Positions 1 through 8,218 of a DNA stretch of 21,843 nt are shown here, piece by piece. The position numbers were made by a program, and so were the translations under genes. How positions within the stretch are numbered: position 1 is the stretch's first letter; every line of letters begins with the position of its first letter. The DNA comes from Firm-04 sp045596625 (GTDB taxonomy: Bacteria; Bacillota; Clostridia; Oscillospirales; Ruminococcaceae). The DNA lies in contig JAZOCU010000062.1 in NCBI GenBank assembly GCA_045596625.1, positions 1-21,843 of the forward strand. Direction: 5' to 3'. Under the pieces are notes generated by a model. That model was not told where the DNA came from. It saw only the letters and a program-made list of their open reading frames with translations, and ran no database searches.

Positions 1-139
1 CGGATGCAAGGGTAGACAGATTGCCCGCATAGGTCAGCTTATCCAGACAGATGATCCGATCCTCCGGATGCTCTTTCAGCATATGAAATACAAAGTTTGA
101 GCCTATGAATCCGGCTCCTCCCGTTACGATATAAGTCAT
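1..139 (-). CDS. rfbB: dTDP-glucose 4,6-dehydratase, N-terminal part (cut by window edge)
   Basis: Only the first 46 codons are inside the window. They begin MTYIVTGGAGFIGSNFV, the Rossmann GxxGxxG NAD-binding motif of extended short-chain dehydrogenases, and continue into DKLTYAGN, a signature typical of RmlB/RfbB. The enzyme turns dTDP-glucose into dTDP-4-keto-6-deoxyglucose in the cytoplasm. The start is supported by a GAGGAG ribosome site 8 nt upstream that overlaps the stop codon of the preceding rmlA gene, so the two are probably translationally coupled. Its product is the substrate needed by the ketoisomerase and aminotransferase encoded just upstream in the same operon. No rmlC or rmlD is visible, but the operon continues past the edge, so rhamnose synthesis cannot be excluded. 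Confidence 0.93.
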   Translation of the reverse strand, partial: MTYIVTGGAGFIGSNFVFHMLKEHPEDRIICLDKLTYAGNLSTLAS

Positions 140-151
140 GATTCTTTCTCC

Positions 152-1036
152 TCAGATCACAAATTTGTCTTCTGCAACTAATCGCAGATGCTCACCATAA
201 GGCGATTTACCATACATTGCAGCAGTATCCAACAGCTGCTGCTGCGTAATCCATTTTTCATAGTAAGCAATCTCCTCCGGAGCAGAAATGACAACACCTT
301 GTCGGTTCTGAACCGTCTGAACAAAAGTAGATGCTTCCATCAAGCTATCCATGGTTCCGGTATCGAGCCACGCAAATCCGCGTCCAAGAAGCTGTGCTTT
401 CAGATTGCCTTGCTCAAGATAAAGACGATTGAGATCGGTGATCTCCAACTCGCCTCTGGCAGAAGGTTTCACTTGATTTGCCATTGCACTAACGCCAGAT
501 GGATAGAAATACAAACCGGTAATCGCATAATTTGATTTCGGATTCTGCGGCTTTTCTTCAACAGAAACAACATTCTTTTTCTCATCAAATTCTACAATGC
601 CAAAACGCTCTGGATCACGAACATAATAGCCAAAAATGGTTGCCTGACCTGCTTCAGCATTACGTACAGCTTCACGAAGATTTCGACGGAACCAGCCGCC
701 ATAAAAGATATTATCGCCAAGTACCATTGCACAGGCATCATTACCGATAAATTCCTCACCGATCAGAAATGCCTGTGCCAGTCCATCGGGACTGGGCTGC
801 ACAGCATAGGAAAGACGAATACCCATGCTGCTGCCATCACCAAGCAAAGCTTCAAAACGAGGTGTATCCGTGGGCGTGGAAATGATCAGAATATCACGGA
901 TACCAGCCAGCATCAAAGTCGATAACGGATAAAAAATCATCGGCTTATCATAAACAGGCAAAAGCTGCTTCGATGTAACCTTGGTTAACGGATACAACCG
1001 GGTGCCGGAACCGCCGGCAAGAATAATTCCTTTCAT
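152..1036 (-). CDS. rfbA: Glucose-1-phosphate thymidylyltransferase (RmlA/RfbA)
   Basis: This 294-residue protein makes dTDP-glucose from dTTP and glucose-1-phosphate, the entry step to dTDP-sugars. It has the full family layout: the nucleotide-binding signature GGSGTRLYPLT at residues 8-18, YDKPMIFYPLS at about 29-39, the metal-binding GDN at 107-109, and EEKPQNPKSNYAITGLY in the middle of the chain. The length is normal for RmlA. A GGGAGGG ribosome site lies 6 nt before the ATG. It sits 13 nt after the GNAT-ketoisomerase fusion gene and 12 nt before rfbB, all in the same direction, so it belongs to the glycan operon. No missing residues or truncation were seen. Confidence 0.97.
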   Translation of the reverse strand: MKGIILAGGSGTRLYPLTKVTSKQLLPVYDKPMIFYPLSTLMLAGIRDILIISTPTDTPRFEALLGDGSSMGIRLSYAVQPSPDGLAQAFLIGEEFIGNDACAMVLGDNIFYGGWFRRNLREAVRNAEAGQATIFGYYVRDPERFGIVEFDEKKNVVSVEEKPQNPKSNYAITGLYFYPSGVSAMANQVKPSARGELEITDLNRLYLEQGNLKAQLLGRGFAWLDTGTMDSLMEASTFVQTVQNRQGVVISAPEEIAYYEKWITQQQLLDTAAMYGKSPYGEHLRLVAEDKFVI

Positions 1037-1049
1037 TTCATACCCTCCC

Positions 1050-1979
1050 TTATTTTACGAAATCCAAAAATTCCTGATAATCACGAATATAATCTTCGGT
1101 TGAATAATAATCCGATGCAGCAACACATAAAACAGAATCCTTCTGCATCCAGAGCATTTCACGCCAGATTGGTCGATCGATCACAACACCAACCGAAGGA
1201 TCAGAAAGTGTGATTTCTTCACGCACAACACCGTCATCTAAAATCAATTGGATTTTGCCATAGGGACAAAATAACAGCTGTTTCAGATCCTTGTGTGCAT
1301 GGAACCCACGCCGTACACCCTCCGGCACCTTGGAAATATAATAAATCCGCTTAATATCAAAGGGAATATCATGATTTGCTTCAAAGAAAGAAAGTTCCCC
1401 GGCATTTACAGTCGGTATGGTCTTGATCCCGACTACCTTACAACCGGCAACAGTTCCTTTGCAAACCGCTTCATTCATATAATCATCGCCATTGAGTACC
1501 GAATACCATTTCAAGTCCTCGACACCTTCATAACGCTGCAGGATCTCCGGAGAAATATCTACGATCTCACGGAATCCATGCTTGGTATAAAATCGGTCGG
1601 CACGTGCATTCTTTCGTGATACACACCAATATACACAATTCAGTCCGAGTTCTTCAAACGCGATACGAATGATCTCAGCCATACCATACCACGAATATCC
1701 TCTGCCCATAGAAGCAGAACGCACCGTGATGGCAAACTCGGCATTGCTGTTTTCACGATCAATATGCTTTAAACTTACAGTACCCATATATTCATCCAGA
1801 TCTGATACAATTGCCATATGCAGATCTGTGGAAGCATCCTGGCTCGCTGCAATAAATGCTTCGGCATCTGCCAGCGTTTTGGATGCAAAATCAGCATGAA
1901 GATCATGCGTAACAGAGGAGTCATGCATCCATTCCAGCATCAGAGGGGCATCCTTCAATTGCAGTTTTCGTAAATTCAT
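1050..1979 (-). CDS. Fused GNAT N-acetyltransferase and FdtA/QdtA-type dTDP-sugar 3,4-ketoisomerase
   Basis: This 309-residue protein carries two enzymes. Residues 1 to about 160 look like a GNAT acetyltransferase: an acetyl-CoA loop around MGRGYSW (residues 91-97) and the late motif NARADRFYTKHGF. Residues about 168-309 are a small cupin of the FdtA/QdtA/WxcM family, with the hallmark RGFHAHKDLKQLLFCPYG, where the histidines near 227 and 229 are the expected catalytic site. The cupin would move the keto group of dTDP-4-keto-6-deoxyglucose from C4 to C3; the GNAT half could acetylate the amine made by the neighbouring aminotransferase. I chose the ATG at 1979, preceded by GTGGAG, over an in-frame TTG at 2000 that has no ribosome site. 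Whether the product is of the fucose or quinovose series cannot be read from the sequence. Known bifunctional relatives carry a hexapeptide-repeat acetyltransferase instead, so this pairing is unusual. Confidence 0.85.
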   Translation of the reverse strand: MNLRKLQLKDAPLMLEWMHDSSVTHDLHADFASKTLADAEAFIAASQDASTDLHMAIVSDLDEYMGTVSLKHIDRENSNAEFAITVRSASMGRGYSWYGMAEIIRIAFEELGLNCVYWCVSRKNARADRFYTKHGFREIVDISPEILQRYEGVEDLKWYSVLNGDDYMNEAVCKGTVAGCKVVGIKTIPTVNAGELSFFEANHDIPFDIKRIYYISKVPEGVRRGFHAHKDLKQLLFCPYGKIQLILDDGVVREEITLSDPSVGVVIDRPIWREMLWMQKDSVLCVAASDYYSTEDYIRDYQEFLDFVK

Positions 1980-1992
1980 AATTCTACTCCAC

Positions 1993-3087
1993 TCACTCAA
2001 ATCGATTTAATGTATCAATAATATAAGTAATTTCCTCATCAGTCAGTCCCACATAAATCGGAAGGCTCAACTCTTTTGCAGCATATTGCTCGGAACGAGG
2101 ACAATCACCTTCACGATACCCAAGCTCTGTATAACAGGGTGCCAAATGACAAGGGATCGGATAATGGATTTGCGCATGAATACCGTTTTCTTCAAGATAG
2201 GTATACAACGCATCTCGATTCTCACAAAGAAGCGGAAATACATGGAATACATGTTCACAATCCGGACGCATTGCAGGAAGCTGGATCTTCGGATTCTGAA
2301 TCCCATTCAGATATTTCGATGCAATCACACAGCGCTCGGCAGTGCATTCCCCTGCGTGCTTCAGATTAACACCCAGAATTGCTGCCTGAATTTCATCCAA
2401 CCGGCTGTTGATGCCAACCAGCTCATGCTGATACTTGATTTTGCTGCCGTAATTACGCAGCATACGAACACCATCTGCCACATCATCCCGATTGGTCACA
2501 ACTGCACCGGCATCGCCAAATGCTCCGATGGGCTTCATGGGATAGAAGCTAAAGCAGGCCGCATCACCAATGGTTCCGGCTTTTTTGCCCTTGTAAGTTG
2601 CGCCATGTGCCTGTGCACAGTCCTCAATAACAGCTAAATGATGTGCCTTGGCAATCTCCATAATGGGATCCATGTCACACATCTGACCATAAAGATGCAC
2701 AGCCATAATTGCTTTGGTTTTCGGTGTGATCGCACGCTCAATTGCGGTTACATCAAGTCCAAAATACGAATCAGCCTCAACAAATACAGGAGTTGCTCCG
2801 TTTTCGGTGATGGCAAGCGCTGTGGCAATAAATGTATTGGTCTGTACAATGACCTCATCGCCTTTGCCGATTCCCAGTGCGGTCAATGCAAGACGGAGCG
2901 CATCAAGGCCATTGCCAACACCAATACAATGCTTCATGCCTTGATAATCTGCATAATCCTTCTCAAACTGCTCCAGCTCTTTACCAAGAATATACCAGCC
3001 GGAACGAAGTACACGCATTGCAGCTTCTTCATATTCCGATTGGAATCTTTCGTATTGACGACTCAGCTCAGCAAAATTTACATTCAT
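1993..3087 (-). CDS. DegT/DnrJ/EryC1-family sugar aminotransferase, FdtB/QdtB-like
   Basis: This PLP-dependent aminotransferase of 364 residues probably converts a dTDP-3-keto-6-deoxyhexose into the 3-amino sugar. The PLP lysine is visible in FYPMKPIGAFGDAG (about residue 185), and the aspartate that contacts the PLP ring nitrogen is in IEDCAQAHG (about 156). Length and motifs are normal for the family. The ATG at 3087 is preferred because GGAGG lies 8 nt before it; an in-frame ATG at 3093 is only 2 nt from that site. Its stop is 13 nt from the start of the GNAT-ketoisomerase fusion gene, which would supply its keto substrate and acetylate its product. The exact substrate is inferred from this neighbourhood, since DegT enzymes are poorly separable by sequence alone. 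Confidence 0.9.
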   Translation of the reverse strand: MNVNFAELSRQYERFQSEYEEAAMRVLRSGWYILGKELEQFEKDYADYQGMKHCIGVGNGLDALRLALTALGIGKGDEVIVQTNTFIATALAITENGATPVFVEADSYFGLDVTAIERAITPKTKAIMAVHLYGQMCDMDPIMEIAKAHHLAVIEDCAQAHGATYKGKKAGTIGDAACFSFYPMKPIGAFGDAGAVVTNRDDVADGVRMLRNYGSKIKYQHELVGINSRLDEIQAAILGVNLKHAGECTAERCVIASKYLNGIQNPKIQLPAMRPDCEHVFHVFPLLCENRDALYTYLEENGIHAQIHYPIPCHLAPCYTELGYREGDCPRSEQYAAKELSLPIYVGLTDEEITYIIDTLNRFE

Positions 3088-3125
3088 TTCCATTTCCTCC
3101 GTATTTCATAGCAGTTGCAAACTGC

Positions 3126-4349
3126 TCAGTGCATTCCGTTGATTGTCATAACATCACGCAGATAATTATCTGCAACTTCTTTTTCGGAAAAATTCAACGC
3201 TGTATCGATAGCACGTTGACCGATCGCATTACGTTCCGCCTCAGACAGCTGTTCAATCCGCTGATAAATCGAAGCAAGCATCTCTGCATTGCCCGGCTCG
3301 CATAAGAAGCCATTGACTCCATCTTTGATAATACCATCAAAGCCGCCGCCCTTTGAAGCGATCACAAGACATCCCTGCAGCATAGCTTCAATATATACCA
3401 TACCAAATGTCTCCCCATCGCTGATCAGGGTAAACACCTGCGCTTGTTTCATCTTATCAAGCACCTCATTACGAGGGATTCTGCCGATGAAGTGTACCCG
3501 ATCTCCGGCATTCAGATCCCGCACCAAGGCTTTCAGCTTCTCTTCCTCAGGACCGCCCCCGACAACCTCTAAGGCTGCGTTGGGATTGTTACATTGCAGC
3601 AATGCTCGGATTACTGCATCAAGATGCTTTCTGGCAATCAGACTGCCTACATATATATGTCGGATCCCATTTGAAAAATCGTGTTTATTACATGTACGCT
3701 CTGCAGCAGCGATCGCATCATTCGGGACACCGGAATAACACAAAAACGGTTCATTCTGCAATTGCAGCAGTCTCTTGACATCCTGCGCTTCAATGACAGA
3801 ACGTGCACCAATGGCACCGATTTCCTTGTGAAGTGAATCCAAACGATATCTCTGAACGTTGCGCTCCGTACAATCATGATGAAATACAATGGACGATTTT
3901 GCGCCATAATGCTTGGCAAGTAATGCAACCAGTTCGGTGCTGGGATTTGCAAAATGTCCCATTACAAGCTCCGGAGTAAATCCCATTTTTTCGAGATAAG
4001 CTTCGATCTCTTTCGCCTGCCGCTGCATTTTGTGCTTGGAATAGCCCATTCCGGGCATCATTTTCAGCATCGGCATGCGATATACATGGATCCCAAGTGC
4101 TTCCCGTTCCAGCTTCTTCCTGGATTCAATGGGCGGAATAATATTGGAAGAACTGCCGCCCACCTTATTTTTGATCGCATCCGGCACCCAATAGAAAAAA
4201 ATCGGAAATTTGCTGGGGCAATGTATGACAACGACCTTATGACCAGCCTGCACCCATTCTTTTGCAAAATACTCGACTGTGCGTGTCGGTTTGTTATCAC
4301 CGGTATCATCCGGCTGAGGATAAAGCTGGGTTATCACAAGAATATTCAT
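3126..4349 (-). CDS. GT-B glycosyltransferase, family 4 (GT4)
   Basis: The protein has 407 residues and should add one sugar from a nucleotide donor to the growing lipid-linked glycan on the cytoplasmic face of the membrane. The C-terminal half has the GT4 features: VGSLIARKHLD (234-244) with the phosphate-binding Arg-Lys, VVGGGPEEEKL, and the E-x7-E motif with glutamates at about 313 and 321 in DGETFGMVYIEAMLQG. The N-terminus begins MNILVITQLYPQP, a usual start for acceptor-side Rossmann folds in this family. The ribosome site is AAGGA about 7 nt before the ATG. It lies 25 nt after the other glycosyltransferase gene and 38 nt before the aminotransferase gene. Donor and linkage cannot be told from the sequence. 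Confidence 0.92.
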   Translation of the reverse strand: MNILVITQLYPQPDDTGDNKPTRTVEYFAKEWVQAGHKVVVIHCPSKFPIFFYWVPDAIKNKVGGSSSNIIPPIESRKKLEREALGIHVYRMPMLKMMPGMGYSKHKMQRQAKEIEAYLEKMGFTPELVMGHFANPSTELVALLAKHYGAKSSIVFHHDCTERNVQRYRLDSLHKEIGAIGARSVIEAQDVKRLLQLQNEPFLCYSGVPNDAIAAAERTCNKHDFSNGIRHIYVGSLIARKHLDAVIRALLQCNNPNAALEVVGGGPEEEKLKALVRDLNAGDRVHFIGRIPRNEVLDKMKQAQVFTLISDGETFGMVYIEAMLQGCLVIASKGGGFDGIIKDGVNGFLCEPGNAEMLASIYQRIEQLSEAERNAIGQRAIDTALNFSEKEVADNYLRDVMTINGMH

Positions 4350-4374
4350 TGCATCTTCCTTCTACTTCTGACGA

Positions 4375-5637
4375 TCAGTTGGAAGCTACCACCGTTTCGA
4401 TCACTTTACAGAGCTGATCAACCAGTACAGGCTGATCATAGGCCTCTGCTACCTTACGGCTATTCGCTCCCATCTCTTTTAATTCCTGTTCAGACATACG
4501 ATAAATCTGTTCAATGGTATCTGCAAAGGCTTCAGCCGATTGATTTTCAGTCACAAGACCGCAGTGATGGCGCGTGATCAAATTGTATCCCATCTTACAA
4601 TTACAGATGATCGGGCGACCGCTTGCAAGATAATCAAACAGCTTGCTCTGACTGCCGCCGTATTTCATCAGATTTACCTGCTTATAAGTGAAAATATTGG
4701 CTTTGGAATGCGATAAGAGATACGGGATTTTTGCCTTTTCGATTCTCCCGTAAAATGTCACATTGGGAATCCCCTTTTCTGCAACATATTGCTCAAGCAT
4801 TTCCTGATCAGAACCATTTCCATAAATATGAATTGCGATATCATGTATTCCTCGTTCGTACAGTGCCATAGCCGCATCGCAGATCTGCTGTACTTGATTT
4901 GCCTGCCGCACGGAACCGCAATATACAAGATTGAACGCATCCATATTCCAAGGAAGTGCTTCGGTAACATGCTCCCGGTTATGATCGCATTCTGTCATAT
5001 CACAGCCCATATTGACGTGAAAGACCTTGGAAAAATCAATCTTGGATGCATAGGATTGCTCGTTGAGATAATCCTTGCCGCCTTCCATGGAAAAAATCAA
5101 AGCATCGCTGTTCAGATATGCTTTCTTTTCCAAAGAATACAGTGCCTTGATCATGGGATTGCTCTTTGAAAAATTAGCATATTCGATGATGCTGGCGGGC
5201 CAGAGATCGACGGTATCCGTAATGATCGGTACATTGCGGAAATATCGCTTTACAAAGGGGAAGGTATATGCTTCACAGGTGATGACAACATCCGGCTTGG
5301 GATCCCGTTTCTTGTACTTCGATAATCCAAAGCAGAATGACATCATATTCTGAATACGCTTCACACCATTTCCGCTGTATTTCGGTGTTTTGACATACAA
5401 ATACGTCACGCCATCGCAGACAGTTTCCTGAGCACCGATCTTTTCTACCACATCAATATCGGTATTGTGAACGGTACTGGCAGCTACAATTACAACATTG
5501 CAGCCACGCTTGGTCAGCTGCTTGCCCCAGTTATGATATCGCAGCATCGTATTGTATGGCGGCTGCTGCGCATAATGACATATGATCCACACATTTTTGA
5601 ACTTCAGCGTATCGCCGTGATTCCCTTGCTCCATCAT
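4375..5637 (-). CDS. GT-B glycosyltransferase, WbuB-like GT4
   Basis: This 420-residue protein resembles glycosyltransferases of the WbuB type found in O-antigen and capsule clusters. Characteristic stretches are DTVDLWPAS (about 142-150), YCGSVRQANQVQQI at the start of the second Rossmann domain, and GGSQSKLFDYLASGRPI (about 327-343), which corresponds to the donor-binding region. The start is ATG at 5637 (a second ATG follows directly). GAGGG lies 6-7 nt upstream and overlaps the TAA of the preceding GNAT gene, leaving one base between stop and start, so coupled translation is likely. A longer in-frame TTG start at 5649 would lie inside the preceding gene and is less likely. It probably adds the second or third sugar of the repeat unit; substrate unknown. 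Confidence 0.9.
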   Translation of the reverse strand: MMEQGNHGDTLKFKNVWIICHYAQQPPYNTMLRYHNWGKQLTKRGCNVVIVAASTVHNTDIDVVEKIGAQETVCDGVTYLYVKTPKYSGNGVKRIQNMMSFCFGLSKYKKRDPKPDVVITCEAYTFPFVKRYFRNVPIITDTVDLWPASIIEYANFSKSNPMIKALYSLEKKAYLNSDALIFSMEGGKDYLNEQSYASKIDFSKVFHVNMGCDMTECDHNREHVTEALPWNMDAFNLVYCGSVRQANQVQQICDAAMALYERGIHDIAIHIYGNGSDQEMLEQYVAEKGIPNVTFYGRIEKAKIPYLLSHSKANIFTYKQVNLMKYGGSQSKLFDYLASGRPIICNCKMGYNLITRHHCGLVTENQSAEAFADTIEQIYRMSEQELKEMGANSRKVAEAYDQPVLVDQLCKVIETVVASN

Positions 5638-5638
5638 G

Positions 5639-6268
5639 TTATCCCTCAATTGTTACCGGAACAGGTGCATACCGGTATTCATTCATTTTCCGTCCCTCAT
5701 GTGTTTCAAAGGAACGCTCCAGCACAAAACCGTTTTTGACATAAAAATGATTAGCGCCCTCATTATTGACGGCATCTGTTTCCAGATTGATATATGCATA
5801 TTTTGTAAAGTCTACACGATCCTTTAAGGCGGTAATCAGCTGAGAACCGACGCCTTTGGATTTGATATTCGGGTTGACACCGATTGAAGCAAGCTCAACA
5901 TAGGCATCCTCACGAGCACTTTCCCCAGGCTTGAGAAATGCACGGATCAAACGCATGAATACCTTGGGCTTACGGAAAAACGCACCCAGACTATACCATG
6001 CAAAGGGAATCAGCCGCTTCTTGATCATGAATTTATACAATCCACTCATATCCGCCGAATATGCAAGAAAACCAATCGGTTCCTGCTGCTCATCCAGTGC
6101 AACCAACAACCCTGATGGTGCATGATCGCAATAGGAACGATACATCTGACGCAAAAAACCTTTTCCCATAAAGGTCAGGAAAAAACCTGTAAAGGTTGCC
6201 AGATGGATTTCAACAACCGTATTGATGATCTCTTTCTGATCGGGAGTTACTTCACAAATCTTCATCAT
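5639..6268 (-). CDS. GNAT-family N-acetyltransferase
   Basis: The 209-residue protein has a GNAT fold. The acetyl-CoA-binding strand and loop run through ELASIGVNPNIKSKGVGSQL (125-144), with the R/K-x-x-G-x-G/A pattern, followed by the late motif NNEGANHFYVKNGF (168-181). Residues about 80-113 form a basic, aromatic-rich insert (MIKKRLIPFAWYSLGAFFRK) that may contact the membrane or the sugar substrate; this is inference. It lies between the phosphoglycosyl transferase and the first glycosyltransferase, so it may acetylate the amino sugar made by the first aminotransferase of the operon. Two adjacent ATG codons (6268 and 6265) follow GTAGGG, so the start is known to within one codon. It is a second acetyltransferase in the operon, distinct from the fused one. 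Confidence 0.85.
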   Translation of the reverse strand: MMKICEVTPDQKEIINTVVEIHLATFTGFFLTFMGKGFLRQMYRSYCDHAPSGLLVALDEQQEPIGFLAYSADMSGLYKFMIKKRLIPFAWYSLGAFFRKPKVFMRLIRAFLKPGESAREDAYVELASIGVNPNIKSKGVGSQLITALKDRVDFTKYAYINLETDAVNNEGANHFYVKNGFVLERSFETHEGRKMNEYRYAPVPVTIEG

Positions 6269-6275
6269 ACCCTAC

Positions 6276-7019
6276 TCACTTATTGGTCAACGTCGTTTCT
6301 TTTTCTTCCGCAGGACGATCTCCCACATATTCTTTTCCCAAAACGGCAAACACTGTCATGAACATTACCTTGATATCATGCCAGAAGCTGAATGTTTCGA
6401 TCGCCTTCAGGTTATAATACATTTTACCGGGCAAAACTGTTTCCACATACACAGCATCCACATCATCGGCTTGATTGAGAAGCGCATCCTCATCCTTATA
6501 ATAAATACTCGCCTCAGATGTCACTCCGGCAGGCAAAAGCAAAGTCGCAAGCATAGCAGGAGTGTAGCGGTCAACATATTTCGGCACCTCAGGCCGTGTT
6601 CCCACAAAAGACATCGTACCACGAAATACGTCGATCAGCTGGCAGATCTCATCCAGACGGCATTTGCGAATCAATTTTCCAACCTTCGTAATCCGGCTGT
6701 CATTGCCAACAGTAACCTGTGAACCGATCTTATCCGCATTGTTTATCATAGTACGGAACTTGAAGATACGAAACTGCTTTCCATATTGCGTTACACGTAC
6801 CTGTCGGAAAAAAACAGGCCCCGGAGAATCAATTTTGATTGCAATTGCGAGCGCCAGAAAAACCGGAGAAAGCAGAATCATCATGACTGCGGAAACAAAC
6901 ACATCAAAAATACGCTTCATAATTAAACTGAAGGTCTTTCGGCGCAAAATGTCGTAATACTTCCGTACTTCATCATTCTGCATTTCTGTCGGAAGCGTTT
7001 CCCATGCACGCAAAATCAT
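6276..7019 (-). CDS. Initiating phosphoglycosyl transferase (bacterial sugar transferase, PglC/WcaJ-like)
   Basis: This 247-residue membrane enzyme would transfer a phospho-sugar from a UDP-sugar to undecaprenyl phosphate, starting the glycan. It has the small, single-domain layout: a charged N-terminus, MKRIFDV at 34-40, one hydrophobic re-entrant segment at about 38-62, then KIDSPGPVFFRQVRV, KFRTM, the catalytic Asp-Glu pair at 123-124 in CRLDEICQLIDV, and SFVGTRPEVP at 137-146. The C-terminus extends about 40 residues beyond a minimal PglC. Its ATG overlaps the TGA of the preceding aminotransferase (ATGA), with AAGGAG 5 nt upstream, showing coupled translation. Being second in the operon behind an aminotransferase and ahead of a GNAT gene suggests an N-acetylated amino sugar as the first residue. 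Confidence 0.94.
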   Translation of the reverse strand: MILRAWETLPTEMQNDEVRKYYDILRRKTFSLIMKRIFDVFVSAVMMILLSPVFLALAIAIKIDSPGPVFFRQVRVTQYGKQFRIFKFRTMINNADKIGSQVTVGNDSRITKVGKLIRKCRLDEICQLIDVFRGTMSFVGTRPEVPKYVDRYTPAMLATLLLPAGVTSEASIYYKDEDALLNQADDVDAVYVETVLPGKMYYNLKAIETFSFWHDIKVMFMTVFAVLGKEYVGDRPAEEKETTLTNK

Positions 7020-8218
7020 GTAAGCTCCTTCAAAGTTTTGAGATAGCAGTCAATGACATAATCAATCTGCTCATCTGTCAATTGTGTATGTAACGGTAAT
7101 GTAATCTCATTGGCAAATTGTGCGTAAGCATTGGGATAATTCTCAATGGAAAAACCGAGCTTCTGATAAGCGGTATGCATGGGCAGCGGTTTATAGTGCA
7201 CATTGGTTGCAACGCCCAATTCTGCCATACGTGTAATGAACGCATTGCGCTGCTCCAGCGAAATACCGGGAATTCTTGTCAGATACAAATGTCCGGAAGA
7301 CTGATACGCATCAGTATAATGACAAAGTGTTTTTACACCGGCAGGACGCAGTGCGGCATCATATTTTTCAATGATCGCTCTTCTTCGTGCAAGCATATCG
7401 GAATATCGGGTAAGCTGCTTCAATCCGATCGCTGCAGCGACATCGGTCATATTGCATTTATACCAAGTACCGACAATATCATATTCCCATGCACCAAGCT
7501 GTGTTTTAGCCAAAGCATCTTTACTCTGACCATGGAGACTCAGCAGCTGGAGCTGATGATAGATTTCCTCATCGGAAATACCGGGAATGGTATTCCAAGC
7601 CAGTGCACCGCCCTCGGCAGTTGTCAGATTCTTTACTGCATGAAAACTGAAACTGCTGAAATCAGCGATGCTGCCGGTCTTTTTGCCGTTCCAAACCGCA
7701 CCGAAGGAATGGGCTGCATCTGCATTGATGGCAATCCGTCCCATCGCCCGCTGGATCGCATTTTCCGGTGTGAAAAGATCCTTCTTTCGGGCGACAATAT
7801 CAAAAAGTCGGGCGTAATCACAAGGGATACCTGCAAGATCTACGGGAATAATCACTTTAGTGCGTGCTGTAATAGCATTCTCTACAGCATCGTAATCCAT
7901 TTCCAGCGAATCTTTTTGTGTATCCACCAACACAAGTTTTGCACCGACATGATCAACAACCGAGGCTGTTGCGGTATAGGTGTACGCAGTTGTAATTACT
8001 TCGTCTCCTTCGCCGATACCGAGTACACGCAATGCCATCTCGGCACAGGCTGTCTGTGAGTTCAAGCAGCAGGCTTTGGGCACACCGATAAATTCGGCAA
8101 TCTGTCTTTCCAGTTCTTTGGTACGAGGTCCGGTAGTGATCCAGCCGGAACGCAGCGCATCTGCAACCTCTGCAATTTCCTGTTCGGAAATATCCGGGGG
8201 AGAAAATTTAATCTCCAT
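7016..8218 (-). CDS. DegT/DnrJ/EryC1-family sugar aminotransferase (first gene of the glycan operon)
   Basis: The predicted product has 400 residues and is a PLP-dependent nucleotide-sugar aminotransferase. The PLP lysine is K196 in FHAVKNLTTAEGGA and the ring-nitrogen aspartate is about D167 in INADAAHSFG. It differs from the FdtB-like paralogue by an insertion of about 20 residues near 143-162, placing it in another DegT subgroup that often precedes sugar transferases. The ATG at 8218 is chosen because AAAAAGGAG lies about 10 nt upstream and the protein then begins MEIKFSPPDISEQEI, a usual DegT N-terminus. The frame stays open upstream to an ATG at 8347, but those 43 residues do not look like the family and lie in the 5' leader. 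It probably makes a 4-amino sugar for the initiating step; the matching dehydratase is not in the window. Confidence 0.9.
   Translation of the reverse strand: MEIKFSPPDISEQEIAEVADALRSGWITTGPRTKELERQIAEFIGVPKACCLNSQTACAEMALRVLGIGEGDEVITTAYTYTATASVVDHVGAKLVLVDTQKDSLEMDYDAVENAITARTKVIIPVDLAGIPCDYARLFDIVARKKDLFTPENAIQRAMGRIAINADAAHSFGAVWNGKKTGSIADFSSFSFHAVKNLTTAEGGALAWNTIPGISDEEIYHQLQLLSLHGQSKDALAKTQLGAWEYDIVGTWYKCNMTDVAAAIGLKQLTRYSDMLARRRAIIEKYDAALRPAGVKTLCHYTDAYQSSGHLYLTRIPGISLEQRNAFITRMAELGVATNVHYKPLPMHTAYQKLGFSIENYPNAYAQFANEITLPLHTQLTDEQIDYVIDCYLKTLKELT

Noticed and set aside
1476..1478. Internal ATG that could make the ketoisomerase half a separate gene
   Set aside because: There is no convincing ribosome site before it and no stop codon between the halves, so one fused protein is the simpler reading.
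2086..2637. Plus-strand open frames over the glycan operon, such as this 183-codon one
   Set aside because: They lie antisense to well-supported enzymes, have low-complexity Cys/His/Ile-rich translations and no ribosome sites; they are shadows of the real genes.
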